Below are positions 1-11,900 of a stretch of DNA of 64,000 nucleotides, piece after piece. The stretch lies in NCBI GenBank assembly GCA_015039465.1, contig MU130547.1, positions 245,233 through 309,232 of the forward strand, written 5' to 3'. Both the position numbers and the translations under genes were made by a program. Source of the DNA: Phlegmacium glaucopus (Eukaryota > Basidiomycota > Agaricomycetes > Agaricales > Cortinariaceae). The notes beneath the pieces are model-generated. The model saw only the letters and a program-made list of their open reading frames with translations. It had not been told where the DNA came from and did not search any database. How positions within the stretch are numbered: the first letter of the stretch is position 1; every line of letters starts with the position of its first letter.

Positions 1-956
1 ACCTTTTCTGTACCTTTCCGTGCCTTTTTTGTTCCTTTCTCTGCCTTTTCCTTAGTTCTCTAGCCTTCTCCAGGCCCAAATCGGCCTATTGAGACCACCT
101 TTAGTCGTTGTTCAAGCCTGCGCACAGGATCAAGTAATCGACCATTGGTCCTTCAAAGAAGCAGCCATGGAAGTATCGGTCTGGTGAACTGATCCATGTC
201 TTCAAACGTATGTGCTGCAGACACTAGGTTAAATCTCAGGTTTTAGAGCCTCTGGAGTTTAAGGACGAGAGGTAGTTACTGCTGGCCTCCTCCGCCTCCA
301 ACTCATGCTAGGCCTTATCACAAGCCTTGCCTCCCGAGATCGTACCTTTGTACCTTCTGCCCTACCTGCCGTGCGTACAACAGCCCTTCTGCTTCCCAGG
401 TCCTGTCTCTTGGACGGACTCGTTACTAGAGTATGCTTGGTTCTATGAAGAACCTTTCGAAGAAACTTCCAGACCAGTATACCTTCTTAACACGAAACTG
501 TTTCCGAGTTAGAGGTTGGAACTTCAGACCTCCTCCCAAGCCTGCGAAGGAACACCTCAAACAATTCTATAGTCTTTCGCTTCTTTTCTGATTTCTTTCG
601 TTCGAGTGATAGGAGTAGAAGCACGGCCACTACATTGACGTGTCTCCAACAACTCTTTTCCACATAAAAGTTCTAATATTTAGAGATGAGTTTTGTTAGT
701 GAGTTAGTTATGAAATATGTTAGAATTATTACGTTCAACCCAAAAGATCTTTCATATTGGAAAGGTTATAAAACTTAAGTGAAGTTTGATTTGTGTGTGT
801 TGTTGTTGTTATTAAACCTAGTTAATTTCCTACTAGTTTGAACATTTCACCAAAACGTTAAATACCGAACGTGGTTGTTAGTCAGTTTCTTAAGGATTCT
901 GAAATGACTAACTAAATGTTAAACACATGTGTTTTCAGGTTCTGAAACAATGTTGA

Positions 957-1057
957 AGTTGTGTTAACGTATGTGTTCTTCTGAGTTTGAAGACGATACT
1001 GAAATTGTGTTAACGTATGTGTTCTTCGGGAGAACGAAGACGATACTGAAATTGTGT
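957..1057. repeat. Imperfect tandem repeat, ~50-bp unit x2
   Basis: The motif GTGTTAACGTATGTGTTCTT, followed by GAAGACGATACTGAAATTG after a short variable gap, occurs twice in succession. A third partial TGTTGTTG-rich continuation follows. This is direct sequence observation; no function is apparent. Confidence 0.7.
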
Positions 1058-1580
1058 TGTTGTTGAAAATGTTGTTAAGTTGTTAATAACGTTGTTCAGT
1101 TTGTTGAGACTCTTTGACTAAATAAAAGTTCAGGTGATGAGTTTCTGTTCACAAGAACGAGTTACAGATTCTGTCACTCGACATGATCCAACGTTTACTC
1201 CCCCCCTTTCTTTCTTAGGTTAAAAGACTGATAAATGTTTGGGACCCTCCATAAAATATGTAAACTCTATGAATTTTTATCTATTACAGGTTTTTATCTA
1301 TATGACCAAGGACCATGGGAATGAAACCAAGACCGTGGTACACGTGAGTAACAAGGACCTTTGTATCCCCAACAAGATAAAAATCGGGGTACAAGGATTA
1401 AAATCCATCAAAGGTGGGGAGAACCACCCTTGACACGGATAACACGGACCTTTGTTAGAAATACTAACAAGTCGTGAGGGGGATAGGAGTTAGTAGTACT
1501 AAGGGTGTGTTAGTGTACCAAGGTGATAGAACCAATAAGACGAAGGTGACAACGATCCCGTGGTTGAAGGGGACTTTTCC

Positions 1581-1677
1581 TTTCCGTCATCTTACTTTTC
1601 CGTTTCACAAAACAAAGTCATTTTTTCCGTTCTATTCCTTTCCGTTATCTTACTCTTCTGTTTCACAAAACAAAGTT
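1581..1677. repeat. Direct repeat, ~38 bp x2 at ~60-bp spacing
   Basis: A segment beginning TTTCCGT(C/T)ATCTTACT and ending TTTCACAAAACAAAGT occurs at about 1581-1619 and again at about 1640-1677 with three differences. It lies just 3' of the minus-strand gene and is very pyrimidine-rich. It could belong to the untranslated end of the LTR-linked element. Confidence 0.6.
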
Positions 1678-1750
1678 CAAGAAAACTATTCTTTATAAAG
1701 AAAACACAAAAATAACAAGAAAAAATTATATACAATTATTTTTTTACTTT

Positions 1751-2762
1751 TTATTCTATTCTTTCTACTTCTTCTATTCCTTCCATCCCTTCTTCCTCCT
1801 CTCCTTCCGTCCTCTCCGTCTCCGTTTCCAATCTTCCTTCTACTTCCTCCAACTCCTCCCCGTCATCCGCCTCCTTTTCCTGCGTCTCCACTGGCACCCC
1901 CGTTTCCACTCCCTTCTCCGCTCTCGTCACCGCCTTCTGCTTCAACTCCTCTTTCCGTCTTTCCTCTTCCCGTCTCTCCTTCTCGAACTCCCTCCGCATC
2001 CGCACCTCCATCCCCAACTTAATCTCCACCTGCGTCTCCGCCAACTTCTTCAGCCATCCTCCTATCATCTCCAACCCATCCGTCAACCTCTCCAACACAT
2101 CCGTTTCCATCTCCACCACTTCTTTTGCCTTCCCCTTTCCTTTTGCCTTCCCTCCGACCCTCTCCGCTGGCATTTCCACCGCCACCGTTCTCTTCTTTCC
2201 TCCGACCAGGCTGCATCCCTTCTTCAGCTGGTAACACCGCCAGCAGCTGGGCCCCCGCGTCTTTCCGTGGCACATTGCACCCGCGCCCGTGCATTGGGCG
2301 CAGGCCGGCCGGTTTTCCTCCATGGTCGGAGCTACTTCCTATGATTTCATTAGTATTGCGTTTTCTTTTGTTTTCGAATTCACTTACTTTGTCATTTAAT
2401 TTCCTTTTCTTGGGGATGCTGGGCCCCGGCTCCGTCCCGTTGTTCTCCTCTTCTACTTCTTCGTCGTCTAGGTCGATTACTTCCGCTTCCCTCCTCTTCC
2501 GCTCCTCTTCTTTCCGAGCCTGCTGCATCTCCAGCAGCTTGCGCTGCTGCTCCGCTCTACTCCTCTGCTCCGCCTCTACTCTCTTCCTCTCCTCCTCCGC
2601 TCTCCGCTTCTCCTCCTCCCGCGCCCGCTGCTCTGCAGCTGCCGCTGCCTCCAACTCCATCAACTCCTTTTCCTCCGCCTCCCGCTTGCTCCGGATTCGA
2701 GCCCGGGCCTCTTCCAACTTAGCCTGTTGGGAGGAACCGGCGTTGTTGTTGTTGTTGTTCAT
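1751..2762 (-). CDS. Coiled-coil protein with Cys-rich (zinc-binding-like) cluster; retroelement-linked ORF
   Basis: Two overlapping frames are joined cleanly by a 49-bp intron at 2339-2387 (GTAAGT donor, CTAAT branch motif, TAG acceptor), giving about 320 aa. Residues 1-100 are a Glu/Arg/Ala-rich predicted coiled coil, followed by an acidic stretch and a KKRK basic patch. After the splice comes a cysteine cluster of the form CAQC-x6-C-x9-CWRC-x6-C, then a Lys/Gly patch, a second coiled coil and an acidic tail. Proteins of this layout occur in many copies in Agaricomycete genomes next to retroelements; whether this is an LTR-element ORF1/gag-like product or a captured host gene is unresolved. 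A TATAAAG sequence lies about 75 bp upstream of the ATG, and the LTR is immediately further upstream. The intact splice and open frame argue against simple decay. Confidence 0.55.
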
Positions 2763-2902
2763 GGTAATTGTTTAGAGGATGTTGGTTAAGGTAGTTATGC
2801 GAAGTGAAGAATCTCAACCAGTCTCCGGCGGTCTTTATACCACACCAACCTCACACAGACCAACACGTGGCCTCGAGGGTCTCGGCCTTGACAGGGAGGT
2901 AC

Positions 2903-3487
2903 TGTTACATTCCGTCACATTCCGTCACACGTTACTCCGGTCCGACTCCGTTGGAGTCGTTTCCGGTAGTCCGTACTCCGTTCCAGTACTCTCCCTCGTT
3001 TCCGACTCTACTCCTCCTACGTCCGACTCCGAGACTTCTCCGTATCATTCTGACTCTTCCGACGATATTCCAAACACCTTACCACACCTTCGTCATAACA
3101 CTATTCCTTTGTCATCACTTTCCCACTATCAGTCAGCACACCAGCCATGGATTATTCACCCAAGAATGCAGGACCTTTCCCGGGAGCAGAACGCAGCACT
3201 TATATTTATATTCTATATCTCGGTTGCAATTCCTTTTATATTTAAAGTACTCAAACTTGTATGTTTTCCCTTAGTTCGAATATCAACTTAGTTCCCCTCC
3301 TCTTGTTTTCCCTCTAAGTCACTGAGGTCTTCCGACTTATTACTTTTCCTTCCGTTCCAAAATCAGGACACCTTAGGAGCTGGGCGGCACAGCACATACG
3401 CTGAGGCCAACGTCCTTTCCAGGTTACTGTTCCGGTTCCGTTCCGGAGTAACTCCGACGTGACTTCTCCTTTGCTTTAAACTTAACA
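2903..3487 (-). mobile_element. LTR copy (minus orientation)
   Basis: Read on the minus strand it starts TGTTAAGTTT and ends GGAATGTAACA. It is clearly homologous, in inverted orientation, to the solo LTR at 13559-14137; the shared region includes the repeated TCCGTCAC/CCGGAGTAAC motifs and an AT-rich TATA-like segment. The flanking five bases (GGTAC left, CAATG right) do not match. It is therefore not a clean solo LTR: it may be the 5' LTR of an element running left, or a truncated copy. Confidence 0.75.
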
Positions 3488-3796
3488 CAATGGTCGTCTG
3501 TTACTGCTAATGATCACATAGGAAAGAGCCATAGTGTGGTCACTATTATTGTGGTGTTTGCCACTGAAACAATGCCAACGGTTGCCTAACCTGGTGTAGT
3601 AACTGCCGGAATGATTGCCACTGTTCTGCCAACGATGTCGCTTAGGCTTTCATCGATCCCTGGCACTCTGCCTTTGTTTCGGCTGTAGACGAAATGCAAG
3701 ACACTTAATATGCGGCAAGTAGGAGTGAAAGCAACAATGTTAACTAAGCAGGAAATTTTACTATGTGGATAAGCTGCCTAAGTTATGAAAAGGATG

Positions 3797-6700
3797 TTAG
3801 AAAGCAATCTCAAACACGTGATGATCAACATATTTGTTGACATAGAAACTTGTAAATGTATCAAGTGTGTCTGTGAAGGAAAGAGTCCTTGAAACGCGTT
3901 GGGGGCCAAATACCGGAATAAGATGTGATGCTCGAACAATGGTATCAAGGTGGATGATCGCGGTGTGGTTTTCACCAGTGTCCAACGTATCTGGCTCAAC
4001 TACCCACATGCCTGTGTGGTCGTCTGGTAAATTGCCCACACATGAGAACCAATGCACAAGAGCACAGGGATATTTGATGCCATCATGAGAGAATGAAAAA
4101 AAGAGTCGCACATGAGCAACATCAAGACCTCGCATACCTTCCACAGAAGGGTCAGTATTGACGAAGATAGTATCATAACGGCCAGGCCCCTTCCTCCATG
4201 ATTTCACAGCGCGTATACGCTCACGACGCATGCCGCCAATTCCTGAGATGTCACTTGGGGCATGAAAGGTGGCAACGGCAGAAGGGTAAATAGTTATCCT
4301 GCCATAAAACATAGGGAGGGCGGAAACACTGGTATCGGAACGGTGGTCGGGATGCTGCTGGTTGTGGATAAATTGCTGAATGAGATCAGGGAGGTCAGGT
4401 TGTTCAACTTGAGTGGCGATATCTTCTGCGTAAACTCTGCATACTGTATTGTAGTTTAGTATATTTCAGTGATATCAAGTGATGCAAGACTTACATGATA
4501 TCTTCGATAGGTCAACATGAGCCTGCATTGTGGGACCATCAACATCACCATGGTCATCATCTTCATTGTCTTTATTACTATCGGGCTTGTTGTTGGTGTC
4601 ACCGTCAAGAGGGTCTTTGTTGACGGGGAGGTGTGGTGGATCAGGATTAGAATCAGCTCCGTTTGTTCCTGTACCCATGTATGACATTAGTTTGGAAGAT
4701 TATCGGAATGTATGATTGAAAACGCATGAAGGATCTGATCCCAAACAGATGATAGACATGTGCCCTTCAGCATCCCGCTATCGCGCACCAATACTGATTG
4801 GTAGCGTGAGAAGAAAGCTTAAAAGTCGCCATCATGAAAATAAGCGGACTTTGAATTTGCTTACCTATTTTGGAAGCGGCCCTGAATCGTGTTCCTGGTC
4901 AACAAAACCATTTGTTCAACAATAACATCCTCATCGCTCATCATATCCTCAATGTCTTCCACTATGTTGTCTATCATTTACACTATCGACATGCTCCTTA
5001 ACATCTACCATCTGTTTGTTCCTTGGCTAGTGATCCAGCAAAGCGATCAATCTACTATTTGCATCGGTCATCGGCTCGCGTTTGATCGTATCTTTGGTCC
5101 ATCATTTCAAGAACGGCCCCTTTATGGATGCATCAACTACATCTCCCATTATGTACAAGGCTTTGTCATTGTTGTTATGGCTATGGACCCACAAGTCTTC
5201 CCCTCAGCCATCTATCTTGCCATCCCTCGCTCCTGGATCTCACTCAGTCCCCTATCCTCACTCATCTACCTCTTATCTTATCATTCACTGCCAAAACCAT
5301 CATTCACGTGGTACCTGAAGCCTTCCCACCCTCCCCTCTTTATGACAATTAAGGAAGTCCAGGAGGATCACGACTAAGCAGGAATTGCAGATGAATCAGC
5401 AGCAGAAGATTATTCACGCAGTGTGTCAAGTGTTATCAAGGCTGCGCAACATGGGACCATGGGCAAGTAGTGTTTTCTCGGGAACAAGGCTGCACCTTTC
5501 AAGTGTTGACTCAGGACCTTTCACATTTTTGACATGACCACACGCCTATGGAGTCGATATATTTTTGCTATTGGACTATGTACACTGCCTTCTTTTCTTT
5601 TCTCTCGCACTTTGACACTTTACAGATTTTTTTATTGTTCCTTTTTCTTTTCCATTGTTCTTTTCTTCTCGCAGCTGTCCTCTCTTTATCTTTCTTCCTT
5701 TGACAGCGCGTACTTCTTTCTTTTTTATTGTTTTACATAGCCTCATCCTTAGGGTATAAATGCTGCTCTTTTGTACCAGGATAGGTAGTTCAGTTCAATC
5801 CATTCTTACTTCCCTACAGTCATCATCTCAGTGGAATTCCAGTGAATTCCTTCCTCAAGTTCGCTTTTTCTGCCTTTAACTGTCAATCTATCCCCACTGT
5901 CAATTACAATAGTCTTGCTGAAGACTCCCTCTTATTCTTCCTCATCCTCTTCCTTAACCCCTCTGAGTTCGCTTTTTCAGTCCTTAACTGTCCACCCTCA
6001 GTCACCTTTCATATTCATCCTCATCCTCCTCTACTCCCTCTTAACCAAGTGTGCTTACTAGTCTCTGGTTATACCTTCCCTAAACGAACACAGGGGGATA
6101 TTCTGACCTAAAGTCTGGTCCAGTTCCCTCTGGTTGGTGTTTTATAACAACACAAACGACGATTTATACCACAGTCAGCAAAATCAACATGAGCAGCAGC
6201 AAGTTTATCGAGGTGCTGATTGGTAAGGAGCATCTGACTGAGCACCTCCAAACAACTTGAGCGCTGCCATGGCTCCTTCACAGCTTTGATATGCTTGGAT
6301 TCTGTGATGGAGGAGCAAAGACCGTTTGGAGCTCCAAAGGCACGAATGAGTTTAACATAGTGAATAAGGGAGTGTTGACGAGGGAGGTTGAAGCCATTGG
6401 CATGAACACCGCTTGTCCAAAAGATTTCACGATGAAGGTGAAACCGCTGAAGGGTGTCATCTAAGGCTTTCAGGCTGTGCGTATTGTGTACGTCGCGTCG
6501 AGCTATGTAGCAAAATTCTAGGAAGGAGCGCATTGCCTGGACCATCTCATCCGGCACATGGCCTTCGATTGCTGGTAAGTAAACCTGCAAACAAATATGT
6601 CAGACTTAGTTATAAAACAGAGGTGATTACGTACTTTCATGAGTGCTTTTGAATCGTCACCGGTCCATTGCTTGAAGTTTCGGCCTTCAGGAAAGCGTCG

Positions 6701-8660
6701 AAGTCCTGCAAAAGGCGGAGCAAGTGCTATGCTAAACAGTTGATTCAGTAATCAGTAATCATATCTGTGAAGAGGCAAACATACCGCCGATCTATGTTGT
6801 CAAGTATCTTCTGTGCTTCTGATGCTGGGTTTTTAGCTTTGATGTAGTCGTTTACCCATGTGACGAGATGGTCCTTGAAGGCACCTTTGATCAGCTGGTG
6901 TAATAGGTCAGGTGACAGAAGCTCATTGATATCTGCTCGAGGAAAACCGCTGGTGAATGGCTAAAAAGGACAACGATCAGATATGCATGTACAGCAGAAG
7001 ATATAAGGGGTGAAAAACAAACCACGATGTCCCCGACAAGTCCAATACTCATCCCATAACATCCCAAGTTCAAATTCCTCGACTAGCAATTCAGCATGCA
7101 CCTGAGAACGGCGCACATACTGACCAGAGTCAAGATCATTTGCAGGGGCAGTGCATCTGAAAGGCTTATCAGGGATGCATACAGTCAGCAGAAATACCAC
7201 GGCATACTTTGGGCACCAGCCTTGCACAATGCAGGCTAGCAGCGCCTGTTCTGGGTAGTCGGCGATGTAGGGACCAAGTCCATAGATGACCTTTCTGAAA
7301 TGACCATTGGGAAAGCGAACGACCTCGGGCGTTGTCATACCAGGTTTGAGGGATTCAAGTATTTTGGCAAGTGATGAATGTAGAAGTTGACGACAGAATT
7401 TATGAAAGCCGGCGTCATCATGAAATTCATGAGTCGCTAAATGAGACATTAGAAAATATAATACCCATTGATATTACACTTACACTTAGGGATAGCGAGG
7501 AAACCGAGGAGCACAACACCATTGCGATGTGCACGTCGAACATTATTGTGTATGTTGCCAATAGAGAGATAAACGGGCCAGTACTCATTATGTCCTGTGG
7601 CTACAGATACAGTCGTTTTATCACTGCCAAGAATGATGGGGCAAAAGACCGAGCCATGAGTTTCAGGATCCTCAGCAATTATGTCCTAACAGATAAGGAT
7701 CAGTATTAAATCAAAGAGATAATAGCGACAACCTACCACCTGATGCCAGGCCCAGTTTGCAGACATGAAGTCCCAGAAGCGATGGACTCCATCAGTAGTA
7801 TACTCTTGAAAGGGTGCATAATCAAAACCAGACTTAAAATTGGGGTTTGACAGGAGAAGCTTGACCAGAGTTTGGGGATCTCGGAACCAGACATCATATT
7901 CTGCTTGCATCCATGACGGAACGTTGGATGCTGGTTGGGTCCCGTTATACTGTAAACTAAAGGATTCCCATGCGAGATCGCCAAGAGGAGTGGAATCGAT
8001 AGTGTTGTAAAGATCTGTAGCATTCAAAAATGGGGGCTCATCATTGTGGATGGCAAGAGATGCCGCCCAGAGGCTAAGAATAGAGTTGATATCCCCAGCG
8101 GACATCTGATTGCGACGGAATAGGAAGTCGGCGACTTTGAATTGAAGACGATTATTGTATGGCATCCAGTTGTGAGGTCCCCTATCTAGATCACGAGGAG
8201 GAGGAGGTGTGTCAGGTGGTATGTCATTTCCATTCACATCGCAGATCTGCCCTAAATATCACAATCATTAACACTGTTGCTTATTCTATTTATGGAAATA
8301 CTTGACGTACCGTTGAGCTTGGGATGATAAACATGAGAAACAGGTGGTGCGTTTTCATTTGGTTCTTCGCCGGCCAGTGGGATGTGATCCTGATCAAAAT
8401 GCAGGTTGTCAACCTCCATGTCAACATCAGCATTGAATCCTCTTTGGGAAGGAGGTAGAGATGGCACAGGATCAGATGAAATGGAACTTTGGAGCTGTTC
8501 ATCGGGTGATTCATAAGACAGTTGTGATGAGGATGATGCAGGTGATGGCGGGAGAGATAGATTGGGCTCATGTGGTTCAGGAGCGTGCCTTGCTCGTATG
8601 TGTTTGGTGCGTCCACCTTTGCTGCAAAAGTGTCGAAGACAGTGGGGACATGGGAGAGTA
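3797..8660 (-). pseudogene. Plavaka-type transposase, interrupted by a 1.39-kb insertion
   Basis: Reading the minus strand, a C2H2 zinc finger (CPHC ... H-x4-H) lies near 8645-8575, then a linker. After this come family-typical blocks: a GDLAWESF region near 7980, FWTSGVHANGFNLPRQHSL with LCSSITESKHIKAVK near 6300-6420, and LTNQHLDKLAAAHVDFADCG ending at 6169. The next residues (MLKGTCLS) resume only at about 4775, on the far side of an inserted element. Downstream are a DVDGPTMQAHVDL block (about 4530), an intron, and the C-terminal SAVATFHAPSD ... GIGGMRRERIRA ... CALVHWFS ... FYVNKYVDHHVFEIA block (3797-4312). Several ~50-bp introns are needed. The start codon is uncertain. Transposition function is presumably lost through the insertion; the family assignment comes from remembered motifs. 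Confidence 0.7.
4779..6168 (-). mobile_element. 1.39-kb insertion, copy 1 (possible solo long LTR)
   Basis: This segment is nearly identical to the reverse complement of 11179-12584. On the minus strand it begins TATAAATCG and ends TGCGCGATA, and it splits the transposase codons for ...FADCG and MLKG.... The flanks GTGG and GCGG (minus strand) resemble an imperfect 4-bp target duplication. On the plus strand it holds a TATAAATGC promoter-like site at about 5756, and no coding frame is convincingly conserved. The opposite strand starts TATCGCGC (TGTCGCGC in copy 2) and ends TTTATA. That is a decayed TG...CA pattern at best, so LTR origin is an inference. Confidence 0.65.
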
Positions 8661-8689
8661 GGCAGAGGACCAAGTGTGTGGGCATTGTG

Positions 8690-8968
8690 AATACGTAGAT
8701 TTCAATTTGGTAGCATTATAGGAGTGTAAAGTATAATGTAAGACCAAGAGCGGAGAGCAAGTGAGAAGGTGGTAGAAAGCAAATAGCGAGATAGATAGCG
8801 TGGTAAAGTGAGGATACATCAAAATTTGTGCAAAGTCTATGCTTGTGTCATCACCACATCTTTGCTGGTAGAATTTTTATCAAATACCTTGTTAAACACG
8901 TCCAACCTCCCATCTCTTTATGGTATTACCCCAATACCAAGCCTCATTTTACTACACTTCCATGTCAG
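8690..8968. promoter_or_regulatory. Divergent promoter region of the Plavaka gene pair
   Basis: This short gap separates the 5' end of the minus-strand transposase from the ATG of the plus-strand companion gene at 8969. The head-to-head arrangement means both promoters must lie here or in the first exons. I see no clear TATA box on either side, so the call rests on position alone. Confidence 0.4.
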
Positions 8969-11900
8969 ATGGAGACTCGCACACGTAACAGAACCACTCA
9001 CCCTGGACTTGCTGACAAGACCACGAATCGTCGAAGCACAGCTGAGGTTCAACAGGAGCGCGCAGCTAAAGCTTGTGCTAAAGCAGCTCACAAAGAAGCT
9101 AAGCAACAGAGCATCGACCGCGCTGCAGCATTTGAGCATGCTGAGATGGCCAATGAAGACATGGTTGACACAACCCCTCGTCCATCCTTCACTCCAAAGC
9201 CATGGCCACCACCCCGTAACCACAAAACCTCCAACCTCATCCCTATTGCAGAGTCGAGCGACAGCGATGTTGAGATGTCTGGCAGCGCTTTTTTTGTTGA
9301 GATCTCAGACGTCATGGATGAGTCCACTGACGACGAGCCATCTTCTCCTGCCAAAAAGAGGGCTCGGGCTACTCAGAAGGCCATGGCAGGAGTGGGAGTG
9401 AAGTCGAGTGGAGCGAAAACAGCAGTCAAGAAGAAAGTTGATGATTCTGATGTGGAGATAGTACCCCCCTCCGATGAAGAGTTGCCCAAGCCAAAGAAGG
9501 TGAAGGTGCGAGACGAGATCAATATTGCCACAAAGAAGATGGAGGGGGGTGAGGACCGAGGGAATAAGTATAGGAACATGGTGAAGTCCATGTCAAGTAA
9601 CCGAGCAGAGGGATTGAGTGGAAAGCCAGTTCCTAAGGCGTCATTGCAGGTCCAGCCTGCAGAAGGTGGGAGGGGATTGAAGAGGGAGGGGCTGATGTTA
9701 AAAGCGATCAAGGTGGCAGAAGGTTGAAGAGAGAGGGGGCGATCGCCGATATTAAGGCGCTCATAATCGCTGATGAGTCATTGCAATGTTCTCAACAGAA
9801 AGATGACATCAATGATCCAAATAGGTACTATTATCTCATCTATATACCTCAATGTTGCCATTACTAATGCTCGATCAATCTACGCTTTTCTACTGGACGC
9901 TCAGCGACGCCCCTTGCAAAAAGCGGAAGCACAGCACTGCAATCAATGACTGGGCCTCAGCAATTCCTACCAATTCTAAACCTCCCAAGTCTATTTCCGG
10001 CCGCGCTAAGTCTGACCTTCCCTCACTTACAAGTGGTCCTAGTCGTTCGTCTGCACCCTCTGTCCTCACCCAAAATGTCAAGATTATCACTCACCAAGCA
10101 TCGGACTCAGTAAAGGTAAAAGTTGAACCGGTGCCTGATGCGCATACTATATACTATGGCGGCGGTCTCTCAGACAATGATGAGATGAGAGGTGAGGAAA
10201 GGGAGGTCGCAATTAACAGCCCTCCTAAGGGAAAAAAGCGACTCACCAGCCAGGTGAGTCTATATCTTTGATTGATCACAAATCGCTAATTGTTATTTCA
10301 ATCCAGCAACTCATAATCGAAAAACCTTCAAAGGCCGGTGAAACGGCAACCAAAAAATCTTGAAACGAAGAGCTTCCAGACTGGATTGACCTGCATTGGT
10401 TCCGGCATACCTTTGTCACAACATATATGGCGTTCGTTGGTCAAACCGGTGACCCTTGGGATGTGCCCGCCAAGCAGTCGGTCAGGGTGATGCAGAATAT
10501 CTGGGATACAATCAGTGGCCATGTGTACGAGATAACGGCATCTACTGCAGTCTATCAGAAGGTACGTGATCAGTTTGGATCTAGAATGACACTAATTTAT
10601 ATTTCAGACTGTTCAACGCCTCTCGGACTCATGGCGCAATGTCATTGGGTCCACTGGCATTGCAGTTGTTCTAGCGTTTCTCAATTCCCAAGAAGACTTA
10701 CGTGATTCAGATGAAGAATGTCAAGAGTTTGCCACGCATTACCTCAAAGATCTTCGCTTTTTGTATATGAACTCGGACCACAATGACAGAAAGGTAAGTA
10801 AATTTGAACAATGTATACGCTTCAATAACAACATGATAATTCTCAGAAATGGAGGGGGCTCTTTTGTAGCCCCTTCATCCTTCAAACTTTTGCTGCCCAC
10901 CTTGCCGCTACTGAAAGTTCCATGAGGGTTCCCGGCCTCCATGGCCCTGGTAAACCAACCCCTGCAGCGATCGGTGGTTTAGGCCTGTCTGCTGCCTCGG
11001 TAAGTATCATATATTATGCTTGCGGGGTTATCATGGTTCTGACTGTTGTTAGGTGGAAAGGGCATTAACTCTGGTTGCCACAGGCACTTTGACTGTTGCC
11101 ATGGTCCGTGCTAGCAAAGGCAAGACGCCAACTCTTCCTCGAAATCTCAATCTCAGCTCAGGCAAGGAGTCCACACGCTATAAATCGTTGTTGTTGTTGT
11201 ATATAAACACCAACCAGAGAGCAGTGGACCAGACCTTAGGTCAAGGGACTCCCTGTTGTTTGTTTAGGGAAGGTATAACCTTGACTTGTAACACACAGAG
11301 GTAGTGTTAAGTTTAAAGAAGAGGTGGCATGAGGATGAATATGAGAGAGTCTTTGGTGAGACTACAGCGGTTGACAGTAGAGGAGAGGAGGATGAGGATG
11401 AAGGTCTTGGAAGATGAATGAGGTAGAAGACGAGGATGAGGATGGGTAAGAAAGAGTCTTCAGTAAGACTATAGCGATTGACAGTAGAGGACAGTGACAG
11501 TAAGGGACTGAAAAAGCGAACTTAGAGGGAGGAATTCACTGGAATTCCACTGAGAGGATGACTGTTGGGGAGTAAGAATGAATTGAGATGAACTACCTAT
11601 CCTGGTACAAAAGAGCAGTATTTATACCCTAAGGATGAGGCTATGTAGAACAATAAAAAGAAAGAAGTACGCGCTGTCAAAGAGAGAGGACAGCTGTGAG
11701 AAGAAAAGAACAATGGAAAAGAAGAAGGAACAATAAAAAAATCTGTAAAGTGTCAAAGTGCGAGAGAAAAGAAGAGAATGCAGTGTACATAGTCCAATAG
11801 CAAAAATATATCGACTCCATAGGCGTGTGGTCATGTCAAAATGTGAAAGGTCCTGAGTCAACACTTGAAAGGCGCAGCCTTGTTCCCGAGAAAAACACTA

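Larger units (their letters stand above)
1..1750. other. Non-coding repeat-rich stretch left of the LTR-linked gene
   Basis: I find no convincing gene here. The stretch has strong base skew, pyrimidine-rich at both ends and T/G-rich in the middle, and contains two short imperfect tandem duplications listed separately. It may be the decayed interior or the far side of the LTR element whose LTR lies at 2903-3487, but I see no reverse transcriptase, integrase or second LTR copy. The longer open frames are short and look accidental. Confidence 0.4.

Noticed and set aside
2019..2762. Apparent frameshift splitting the coiled-coil/Cys-cluster gene into two frames
   Set aside because: A 49-bp intron at 2339-2387 with good donor, branch and acceptor joins the frames, so no frameshift is needed.
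4889..5377. 162-codon frame (and its 166-codon partner at 11974-12474) as a conserved gene
   Set aside because: The two frames are similar only because the DNA repeats are similar; composition is Ser/Leu/Ile-rich without domains, and no start or splice context supports them.
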